Position numbers and translations under genes: made by a program. Shown in pieces: positions 45,521-52,246 of a stretch of DNA of 64,000 nucleotides. Every line of letters begins with the position of its first letter. Position 1 is the first letter of the stretch. Origin of the DNA: Allofranklinella schreckenbergeri (lineage in GTDB: Bacteria > Pseudomonadota > Gammaproteobacteria > Burkholderiales > Burkholderiaceae_C); the NCBI RefSeq assembly GCF_003703475.1, contig NZ_RDQM01000006.1, positions 1 through 64,000 on the forward strand. The letters are read 5' to 3'. Under the pieces are notes generated by a model. It was not told where the DNA came from, made no database searches, and was given only the letters and a program-made list of their open reading frames with translations.

Positions 45521-46549
45521 TCACCCCAGCTCGGCGCGTTTGCGCCACAGCAGGGCCAGAAACAGCAGGCTGCCCAGCACGCCCATGATGGTGCCGATGG
45601 GGATTTCAAAGGGGCGGATCAGCAGCCGCCCGACGATGTCGCAGGCGAGCATGAGGGCGCTGCCGCACAGGGCGACCCAGAGCACGGAGCGGCGCATGCG
45701 GTCGCCCATCCACAGGCTGACGAGGTTGGGCACGATCAGCCCCAGAAAGGGGATGACGCCGACGGTGACGACGACGGCGGCGGTGACGGTGGCCACGATC
45801 AGCAGGCCCAGCGCCATCCAGCGCCCGTAGTGCACGCCCAGGCTGGTGGCGACGGCCTCGCCCATGCCGATGACGGTGAAGCGTTCGGCGGCGAAGAAGG
45901 CGGCCACGGTGAGCGCCAGCGAGATCCACAGCAGCTCGTAGCGGCCTTGCAGCACGGTGGAGAAATCGCCCACCGTCCAGGCGCGGATGGCTTGCAGCAT
46001 GTCGAAGCGGTAGGCCAGAAAGGAGGTGACGGCCTCGACCACGCCCGCAAACACCAGCCCCACCAGCGGCACGATGAGGGCGTTGCGCAGCGGCAGGCGG
46101 CGCAGCATGAGCATGAACAGGCCGGTGGCCGCCAGCGCGAAGGTGGCGGCCACCAGCATCTTGCCCACGGGCGCGAGGCTGGGGGCGAGCAGGGCGACGA
46201 TCAGCATGCCCAGGCTGGCCGCGCCGACGGTGCCGACGGTGGCTGGCTCCACAAAGCGGTTGCGCGCAATCATCTGCATCAGCATGCCGGCCACGGCAAT
46301 GCTGGCGCCGGCCAGCACCAGCGCCAGGGTGCGCGGCACGCGGCTGATGAACAGGACTTGGGCGATGTGGGCGTTATCGGCCGTGCCCGCGCCCAGGCCG
46401 AGCAGGTCGCGCAGCGAGATGGGCACGGCGCCGATGAGCGTGCTGCACAAGGCCAGGGCGAGCAAGAGCAGCGCGGCGGCGGCGTAGGGCAGCCAGCGCG
46501 GGCGCTGTGGCGCTGTGGCGGTGGGGGCAAGGGGGGCGGGGGCGGTCAC
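45521..46549 (-). CDS. FecCD-type iron-chelate ABC permease, first subunit
   Basis: The 342-residue membrane protein has about nine hydrophobic segments. Family segments are FISRVPRTLALVLAGASIAVAGMLMQMIARNRFVEPATVGTVGAASLGM, VPLVGLVFAGVVEA, GDFSTVL, GEAVATSLGVHY, VGVIPFLGLIVPNLVSL and GRLLIRPFEIPIGTIMGVLG. It is most like CeuB/YclN. The start is a GTG at 46549, because no ATG fits. It lies between the binding-protein gene and the second permease gene, with AT-rich elements on both sides. Confidence 0.92.
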   Translation of the reverse strand: MTAPAPLAPTATAPQRPRWLPYAAAALLLLALALCSTLIGAVPISLRDLLGLGAGTADNAHIAQVLFISRVPRTLALVLAGASIAVAGMLMQMIARNRFVEPATVGTVGAASLGMLIVALLAPSLAPVGKMLVAATFALAATGLFMLMLRRLPLRNALIVPLVGLVFAGVVEAVTSFLAYRFDMLQAIRAWTVGDFSTVLQGRYELLWISLALTVAAFFAAERFTVIGMGEAVATSLGVHYGRWMALGLLIVATVTAAVVVTVGVIPFLGLIVPNLVSLWMGDRMRRSVLWVALCGSALMLACDIVGRLLIRPFEIPIGTIMGVLGSLLFLALLWRKRAELG

Positions 46550-46558
46550 GACGGGGGA

Positions 46559-46639
46559 GATTTTTATGAATCAAGGGAGATGAAATGGCCTTGTTTCGGC
46601 ATTTCTATCCATGGATCTTATTTCTTTTGGTTTGTATTG
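46559..46639. repeat. AT-rich palindromic intergenic element, copy 13
   Basis: ATTTTTATGAATCAAGGGAG opens the copy, the core TTTCGGCA is at 46594-46601, and it closes with TTTCTTTTGGTTTGTATTGA. It lies between the binding-protein gene and the first permease gene, inside the uptake operon. Confidence 0.82.
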
Positions 46640-46754
46640 ATGGGTTAAAGCGAGATAAGCGCCCCGGCCCATGCAGCGCTCTGCCCCCCGCAAGCGGGGA
46701 GGGCGCGGCATGCGTGCGGCAGGGGATGGGGGCGCGCGGCGGGGCCTGGGGGGC

Positions 46755-47732
46755 TTACTTTGCCTTGGCCTGGGTGAACAAATCGTGCAGTTGCTTGACG
46801 TTCTGGCGCAGGGCGGTGATGCCGGCGCCGTCGAGCACGTACCAGTTGGTGGCGTCCAGATAGGCGATTTGGCCTTTTTTGCCCGCGTTGGTGGCTTTGA
46901 TGAGGGCGTTGTCCAGCAGGCGCTGGGCGGCGGCGCCTTCGCGGCCGATGGCAGCGTCGCGGTCGAGCACCAGCAGCCAGTCGGGGTTGGCTTGCAGGAT
47001 GTATTCGAACGAGATGGATTGGCCGTGGCGCTCTTGCCCGCCGCTGGCCTGGGCGCTTTGCAGGCCGAAGGTGTCGAACACCATGCCCATGCGCGAGCCG
47101 GGGCCGTAGCTGTTGATGCGCCCGCCGCTGATCAGCAGCAGCATGGCCTTGCCTGCGCCGGGCGCGACTTGGCGCAGGGCGGCGATTTCGGCTTCGGCCT
47201 GGGCGATGAGCTGCTCGGCCTGGGCTTGTTTGCCAAACAGCGCGCCCAACTGGCGCAGGTTGGCGTAAATGCTGGGCACGGGCTGGCTTTCGTCAATGGC
47301 CATGTCCACCGTGGGGGCGAGCTTGCTCAGCTCTGGGATGCGCGCTTCGGTGCGGCGGCCCACGAAGATGACTTGCGGATCGAGGGCGCGGATGGCTTCG
47401 TAATCGGGCTCGAACAGGCTGCCGACTTTGGCGTATGGGGCCTGGCCGTAGCTTTGCAAATGGCCGGGCATTTTGAAGGCGGGCACGCCCGCCACGGCAT
47501 CGACGCCGAGGGCGGCGAGCATGTCCAGCGTGGCCAGGTCGAACACGACGGCGCGCTGGGGCTGGCGCGGCAGGGTGGCTTCGCCTTTGGCGTGGCGGAA
47601 GGTGATGGTGTCGCTGCTTGGGGCGGCGGCTTGGGCGGCTTCAGGCTGGGCAGGGTTGGCGGCCCAGGCGGGCAGGGTAAGGGCCAGGCTGCATGTCAGC
47701 GCGGCCAGCAGGCGCAAGGGGGTGGAGGGCAT
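46755..47732 (-). CDS. Periplasmic iron-catecholate binding protein (CeuE/YclQ type)
   Basis: The 325-residue protein has a signal peptide ending LPAWAAN, followed by an Ala/Pro-rich linker. It belongs to the helical-backbone binding-protein class: AVVFDLATLDMLAALGVDAVAGVP, the EPDYEAIRALDPQVIFVGRR motif, LAPTVDMAID, and IPELSKLAPT. CeuE-like proteins bind ferric catecholates such as ferric bis-DHBS products. The position between a FepA-type receptor and two FecCD permeases fits. ATG 47732 gives a normal signal peptide. An intergenic stretch of about 115 bases separates it from the first permease gene. Confidence 0.93.
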   Translation of the reverse strand: MPSTPLRLLAALTCSLALTLPAWAANPAQPEAAQAAAPSSDTITFRHAKGEATLPRQPQRAVVFDLATLDMLAALGVDAVAGVPAFKMPGHLQSYGQAPYAKVGSLFEPDYEAIRALDPQVIFVGRRTEARIPELSKLAPTVDMAIDESQPVPSIYANLRQLGALFGKQAQAEQLIAQAEAEIAALRQVAPGAGKAMLLLISGGRINSYGPGSRMGMVFDTFGLQSAQASGGQERHGQSISFEYILQANPDWLLVLDRDAAIGREGAAAQRLLDNALIKATNAGKKGQIAYLDATNWYVLDGAGITALRQNVKQLHDLFTQAKAK

Positions 47733-47772
47733 GGGGTGGATGGGGCGAAAAGGGGGAGGAGGGAAAAGGTAG

Positions 47773-47850
47773 ATTTTCTATACCAATCAGGAAATAAAAC
47801 TGCCTTGTTTCGGCTTGATGGTATTTGTTGTGTTTTTACTTTGATTGGTG
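47773..47850. repeat. AT-rich palindromic intergenic element, copy 14
   Basis: ATTTTCTATACCAATCAGGAA opens the copy, the core TTTCGGCT is at 47808-47815, and it closes with TTTTTACTTTGATTGGTG. It lies between the FepA-type receptor and the binding-protein gene. Confidence 0.8.
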
Positions 47851-47906
47851 GATGGTTGGGCGCTGGTGTTTGGCGTGCGGCTGGCGCATCTTCACCCTCA
47901 CCCCGG

Positions 47907-47930
47907 CCCTCTCCCGCATGCAGGAGAGGG
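47907..47930. other. Hairpin just 3' of the FepA-type receptor
   Basis: CCCTCTCC and GGAGAGGG flank an 8-base loop, 21 bases after the receptor stop codon. No U tract follows in either direction, so it is more likely an mRNA-stabilising or processing hairpin than an intrinsic terminator. Confidence 0.5.
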
Positions 47931-47951
47931 GGGGAGGGCAGGCTTTGGGGA

Positions 47952-50306
47952 TCAGAACTGCGCCGACAGCGACAGGTAGTACGCGCGCCCTGGCTCGTTG
48001 TAGGTGGCTGCGCCTGCGCCGTAGATGGTGCGCGGGTTGTTCACGCCCACGGCGTTGCCTTTGCGGTAGAGGCGCTTGTCCAGCAGGTTGTTGATGCCAA
48101 AGCCGATGCGCACGTCGCGCGTGAGGGCGTAGTGCGCGCCGACGTTCACCAGCGCGTAGGGGGCGAGGGTTTGCGTTTCCTCCCCCGTCAGCGGCTTGCC
48201 CTGGTAGTCGTAGCGCTTGGGCTTTTGGCGGCCGTAGAAGGTGACGGCGCCAAAGACATCCAGCGCCTGCGTGGCTTGCCAGTCCAGCCGGGTGTTGAGG
48301 GTGTATTTGGGAATGACGGAGAGCGGCTCGCCGCTGAGCTTGTTCTTGCTCTGGAACATGGTGGTGAGGTTGTTGCTCCAGCGCAGCGCGGGGGTGAACT
48401 TCACGTTCAGCGTGCCCTCCAGCCCGGAGACGACGGCCTTGGGCACATTGCTCCAGCGGAAGATGTCGGCATTGGCGTGGTTGCCCGTGCCGCCCGTGGC
48501 CTGGCCGGTGATGGTCTGGCCCGCTTCGATCTTGTCGCGGTAATCGTTGTGAAAGACCGTCAGCCCGGCCAGCAGGCGGTCGCTGGCCCATTCCAGGCCC
48601 AATTCCTTGTTGATGCTGGTTTCAGCCTGCAAATCGGGGTTGCCTTGCAGGTAGCAGGAGCCGCCCGCGCCCCAGCAGCCGATGCCACGGCTGTAGAGCA
48701 GGTAGTTGGGGTTGAGCTGGTAGAGGTTGGGCGCTTTGTAGGCGCGCGCCACGCCAGCCTTGAGCGTCAAGCCTTCGCCCAGCAGGTGCGAGAGGTTGAG
48801 CGAGGGGCTGATGTTGGCGCCCGCCTTGCTGTGGTGGTCGATGCGCAGGCCGGGTGTGAGGGTGGTGGCGCGGGCCAGCTCGATGTGGTCTTCCACGAAC
48901 ACCGAGGCGATGCGCGCGGAGATATCGCTGCTGCGCCCCGTGGCGGCCACGCCGGGCACGCGCCCGCCTTCGCGCGCAGCCTGGGAGACGGAGTTGGGAT
49001 CATCGAACTTCTGGCCTTGCCACTCGGCGCCGACGGTGAGCACATGCTCCAGGCTGCCCCATTGCCCGGCGATGTGGGCCTCGCCATGCACGGTGAGGGT
49101 TTTGAGCTCGGCGGTGCGGAAGTCGCTGTTGGCAAACAGCCCTTCGGTGCCGCCGGCCAGGCCTTCGTCCAGGCGGCTGTTGCGGGTGTTTTCGTACTGC
49201 ACCCAGGCGTTGGAGCTGCCGAAGTCGTAGCGGCCCTTGTGCGTCAGCGCCAGGCTTTGGCGGTACATGCGGTTGGTTTCGTGGCCCAGCGCGTCGAATA
49301 CGCGCTGCGAGGTCGCCACCAGCTTGCCGTTGCGATCGACGGTGAAGTTGTTGGTGTTTTGCGTGTCGCCCGTGTAGATGTTGCCCTGACGGCTGAAGGC
49401 CGCATCCAGATCAAGGCTGTGCCCGGCGGCGGGCGTGAGCGTCAGGCGCGCGGCCACGTCGCGGTTGCGCACGCCTTCGCGCCCGGCGGGGAAGGTGCCC
49501 GCAAACGGGCCGGTGCGGGTGGAGGCATGGCCTTTGTTGATGTCCCAGGCGTCAGCGCCCGTTTTGGCGGCGCTGGCGGTCAGGCGCCAGCCCAGTTTGT
49601 CGGAAATCGGCCCGGCCAGGCTGAAGCTGGCGCGGCGCGCAGCGCCATCGACCGAGTCTTGCGGCAGGCTGTAGTACGCGCTGGCGCTGCCGCCCAGGCG
49701 CTCGGGCACGCCCTTGGTGATGATGTTGACCACCCCGCCCGCCGCGCCGCTGCCGTAGCGCGCTGCGGCCGGGCCGCGCAGCACTTCGATGCGCTCAATG
49801 GCTTCGGGCGGCACCCAGTTCATGTCGCCGCGCGTGTCGCGCTCACCGCGCCAGCCGTAGCGCACGGCCTGGCGGCTGTTGACGGGCTTGCCATCGATCA
49901 GGATCAGCGTGTTCTCCGGCCCCATGCCGCGCAAATCGATCTGGCGGTTGTTGCCGCGCTGGCCGCTGGTGGAGTTGCCGGTGAGGTTCACGCCCGGCTG
50001 CTTGCGCAGCACATCGGCCAAATCGTTGCTGGGCGGCGCGCTCAAGTCCTGCGCGGTAATCAGGGAGACGCCGGGGGACTGCTTCCAGGCCTGCTCGGCC
50101 GTGCCCAGCACCTGCACTTGCGCCAGCTCTGGTGCATCGGCGGGTGGCGTGGCGGCCGCTGCCGTTGTGGGCGCGGTTTGCGTCGTTTGCGCTGTTTGCG
50201 CCCAGGCCGCCGGGCCAGCCATCAGGGCCGCCGCCGCGACGGCCACCGCGTGCCAAGGCCCGACAAAATGCCCTGCACATGCCATGTTGAAATTCCTATG
50301 CGCCAT
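47952..50306 (-). CDS. fepA: TonB-dependent ferric catecholate receptor (FepA/PfeA family)
   Basis: The 784-residue receptor has a signal peptide ending GPAAWAQ, a TonB box LAQVQVLGT near residue 60, and a plug with SNDLADVLRKQPGVNLTGNSTSGQRGNNRQIDLRGMGPENTLILIDG, then EAIERIEVLRGPAAARYGSGAAGGVVNIITKG. RYGWRGERDTRGDMNWV is a FepA/PfeA feature. The barrel ends YYLSLSAQF. ATG 50306 is preferred over 50285 because AAGGGG sits seven bases upstream. It is the first gene of the minus-strand uptake run and diverges from the esterase-carrier-synthetase genes, sharing a Fur-type operator. The leader carries a 17-bp hairpin. Confidence 0.92.
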   Translation of the reverse strand: MAHRNFNMACAGHFVGPWHAVAVAAAALMAGPAAWAQTAQTTQTAPTTAAAATPPADAPELAQVQVLGTAEQAWKQSPGVSLITAQDLSAPPSNDLADVLRKQPGVNLTGNSTSGQRGNNRQIDLRGMGPENTLILIDGKPVNSRQAVRYGWRGERDTRGDMNWVPPEAIERIEVLRGPAAARYGSGAAGGVVNIITKGVPERLGGSASAYYSLPQDSVDGAARRASFSLAGPISDKLGWRLTASAAKTGADAWDINKGHASTRTGPFAGTFPAGREGVRNRDVAARLTLTPAAGHSLDLDAAFSRQGNIYTGDTQNTNNFTVDRNGKLVATSQRVFDALGHETNRMYRQSLALTHKGRYDFGSSNAWVQYENTRNSRLDEGLAGGTEGLFANSDFRTAELKTLTVHGEAHIAGQWGSLEHVLTVGAEWQGQKFDDPNSVSQAAREGGRVPGVAATGRSSDISARIASVFVEDHIELARATTLTPGLRIDHHSKAGANISPSLNLSHLLGEGLTLKAGVARAYKAPNLYQLNPNYLLYSRGIGCWGAGGSCYLQGNPDLQAETSINKELGLEWASDRLLAGLTVFHNDYRDKIEAGQTITGQATGGTGNHANADIFRWSNVPKAVVSGLEGTLNVKFTPALRWSNNLTTMFQSKNKLSGEPLSVIPKYTLNTRLDWQATQALDVFGAVTFYGRQKPKRYDYQGKPLTGEETQTLAPYALVNVGAHYALTRDVRIGFGINNLLDKRLYRKGNAVGVNNPRTIYGAGAATYNEPGRAYYLSLSAQF

Positions 50307-50333
50307 TTTTTTCCCCTTGGAGAGCGAGCAAAC

Positions 50334-50378
50334 AAAACCTCTGCCCAGCGAGCGGGTGCCGCGCTGGGCAGAGGTTTT
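50334..50378 (-). promoter_or_regulatory. Attenuator-like hairpin in the FepA-type receptor leader
   Basis: AAAACCTCTGCCCAGCG and its exact reverse complement flank an 11-base loop. On the minus strand the stem runs into TTTTGTTTG, 28 bases before the receptor ATG and downstream of the Fur-type site. It has the shape of an intrinsic terminator inside the leader, so transcription into the uptake operon could be attenuated. It would also end plus-strand transcripts weakly. Confidence 0.6.
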
Positions 50379-50387
50379 CAGAAAAAT

Positions 50388-50412
50388 CAATTATATGAAT
50401 AAGAATAATTTT
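50388..50412. promoter_or_regulatory. Candidate Fur operator between the FepA-type receptor and the esterase gene
   Basis: On the minus strand it reads AATTATTCTTATTCATATAA, matching the site upstream of the Fiu-type receptor at 17 of 20 positions. It lies 82 bases before the receptor ATG and about 157 bases before the esterase ATG, so one site could govern both divergent units. Confidence 0.65.
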
Positions 50413-50568
50413 CGATGAATAATCGCTGCTGTCCGCGCAAGCGGCGGTGGACGCAGCGGTGTGCATCCAGGCCGTGCATGCGCCCTGGAAATCCGCCGCT
50501 TCAACCCGCCGCCTGTGCCCCGCGCCGCGATTGCGTGCGCTTTGCCGATTTGATTGTTGATCTCTCTC

Positions 50569-51657
50569 ATGCCATCTTCCGCCTCCCCCGCCTGGCCCGT
50601 GCTGGCGCGCCGCACCTGGTTGCGCGCCGCTTGGGCGACCGGCCTGGCCTGGGGCCTGACGGGTTGCTCCACCATGTCCACCACCACCGCATCTTCCCCT
50701 TCGCTGGAGCTGGCCGGCCTGCGCCTGCATCCTGCGGCACTGCCGCATTCGGGCTGGCTGGATTGGCGCGATCCGCGCTCTGGGCGCGTTTGGCGCATTT
50801 GGCTGCAAATGCCCGAGTCCACGCCCGAGCAAGCGCCGGTGGAGTCAGGCTACCCGGCCCTGCTGGTGCTGGATGCCAACGCCATTTTTCCGCTCGCTGC
50901 GCAATGGGCGCGCTTGCAGCAAACCCGCCCCGTTTATGTGCGCGGCGATCCGTGCATCATCATCGGCATCGGCCACGCCAGCGAGGCCCTGTTCAACCCC
51001 GAGCAGCGCAAGCGCGACTACACCCCCGGCGCCCCCGGGGCGCAGCCCGCTGAAGGCGGCGCCGAGGTTTTGCTGGATTTTCTGGAGCACACCCTGCTGG
51101 CCGATTGGGGGCCGCGCCTGCGCCTGAACCCCCAGCGCCTGGGCCTGTTTGGCCACTCGCTCAGCGGCTTGCTGGCGCTGCATGCGTTGTACACACGGCC
51201 GCATCTGTTTAACGATTACTACGCCGCCAGCCCCTCGATCTGGTGGAACGATGCCTACCTTTTGCAAGAGCAGGCGGCCTTTGTGCAAGCGCGCGCTGCC
51301 GATTACCGTGCAGGCGGCCCACTGCACGCGCGCGTGCATCTGTCCGCTGGCTCGCTGGAGGAGCCAACCGGCCAGGCCCGCCCCAGCTCTGCGCCGCCCA
51401 CGGGTCAGCGCCACACCGTGCGCCTGCAAATCACCCGCGCGCGAGAGATGGCCCAGCAACTGGCCGCTTTGCAATGGCCCCAGTTGCAGGCGCAATTCGC
51501 GCTCTGGCCCGACCTCACGCACGGCGACACCATGATGCCCGCCCTCATGCAAGCCGTGGCCAACACCGCCCGGCCCAAGGCGTGGAAGGATGCCGATTAC
51601 GGCCTGCGCGAGACGCACTCGCCCGCCGCCCGAGGCGGCGTGCAGCGCGGCGGCTGA
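50569..51657 (+). CDS. Siderophore esterase, IroE/Fes-like alpha/beta hydrolase lipoprotein
   Basis: The 362-residue protein has an N-terminal RRTWLRAAWATGLAWGLTGC stretch that may be a lipoprotein signal. The hydrolase domain shows YPALLVLDANAIFPL, IIIGIGHASEALFNPEQRKRDYTPG, the nucleophile in LFGHSLSGLLALHAL, and a late LTHGDTMMPALMQAV with a candidate His. The pattern of R..DYTP followed by GHSLS is that of the IroE family, which hydrolyses enterobactin-type trilactones in the periplasm. The catalytic Asp or Glu is not certain. ATG 50569 has no clear ribosome site. It is the first gene of the plus-strand set with the carrier protein and synthetase. Confidence 0.83.
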   Translation: MPSSASPAWPVLARRTWLRAAWATGLAWGLTGCSTMSTTTASSPSLELAGLRLHPAALPHSGWLDWRDPRSGRVWRIWLQMPESTPEQAPVESGYPALLVLDANAIFPLAAQWARLQQTRPVYVRGDPCIIIGIGHASEALFNPEQRKRDYTPGAPGAQPAEGGAEVLLDFLEHTLLADWGPRLRLNPQRLGLFGHSLSGLLALHALYTRPHLFNDYYAASPSIWWNDAYLLQEQAAFVQARAADYRAGGPLHARVHLSAGSLEEPTGQARPSSAPPTGQRHTVRLQITRAREMAQQLAALQWPQLQAQFALWPDLTHGDTMMPALMQAVANTARPKAWKDADYGLRETHSPAARGGVQRGG

Positions 51658-51758
51658 GCGCCCCCCTTTTGGATGCTGTTCGCACGCATCTGCACTGGCA
51701 CGGCACCCCGATGCGCAGCGCCGTTTTCTTCTTTTTATTCAACCGCTTTGCCACTGCC

Positions 51759-52010
51759 ATGACCCAAGAACGCCTCACCCTGGAGCGCATGCGCGCCGAC
51801 ATCGCCCGCATGGTGCATGAACAACCCGAAGACATCGCCCTGGACGACAACCTCATGGATTTGGGGCTGGACTCCATGCGCGTGCTCAACCTGCTGCTGG
51901 CCTGGAACGAAACCGGCATCGGCCTGGATTTCTCCGAAATCGCCGAGCACACCACACTAGGCGGCTGGTGGGATGTGGTGCAGCGCCGCCTGGCCCAGAT
52001 GCAGGGCTAG
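51759..52010 (+). CDS. Stand-alone aryl carrier protein
   Basis: The 83-residue protein is a phosphopantetheine-dependent carrier. S39 in LMDLGLDSMRVLNLLLAWNE is the attachment site, and GIGLDFSEIAEHTTLGGWWDVV matches the C-terminal part of EntB/VibB-type aryl carrier domains. There is no isochorismatase domain, unlike EntB. It would hold dihydroxybenzoate for condensation by the downstream synthetase. ATG 51759 follows a TTGCCACTGCC stretch without a strong SD; ATG 51711 is possible. The TAG stop overlaps an AGAGCGTGT repeat end. Confidence 0.85.
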   Translation: MTQERLTLERMRADIARMVHEQPEDIALDDNLMDLGLDSMRVLNLLLAWNETGIGLDFSEIAEHTTLGGWWDVVQRRLAQMQG

Positions 52011-52042
52011 AGCGTGTGATGCACTTTGCGCACCCCCGCTCT
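52009..52042. repeat. Remnant of the AGAGCGTGT MITE family
   Basis: It starts AGAGCGTGTGATGCACTTTG, one mismatch to the 19-bp end at 15846, and 12 bases on has CGCTCTAG. It looks like an internally deleted copy or a single end. It follows the carrier stop codon. Confidence 0.55.
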
Positions 52043-52112
52043 AGGAGTTGCTCCGCTTGCGCCGGGGACTTTGAAGCGGCCCTGAAGCCTTTGATACAGC
52101 CCTTTCGTCCCT

Positions 52113-52193
52113 AAATTGCAAATCAATAAATAAAAAAACTGCCTTGTTTAGGCAAGTTTAGTATCAAATAGATTTTACTATTGATTTGAAATA
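52113..52193. repeat. AT-rich palindromic intergenic element, copy 15
   Basis: TAAATTGCAAATCAATAAAT opens the copy, the core is TTTAGGCA at 52147-52154, and it closes with TTTTACTATTGATTTGAAAT. It lies between the carrier protein gene and the synthetase gene, both on the plus strand. Confidence 0.8.
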
Positions 52194-52246
52194 CAGCCCT
52201 GCTGCAAGCGCCGTTGCGGCAGGGTGCGTGTTTGCCGATATTGCCC

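Noticed and set aside
46671-50402. 1243-codon open frame on the plus strand opposite the binding-protein and receptor genes
   Set aside because: It spans two real minus-strand genes and an AT-rich element and shows only antisense-type composition. Such frames are common in GC-rich DNA.
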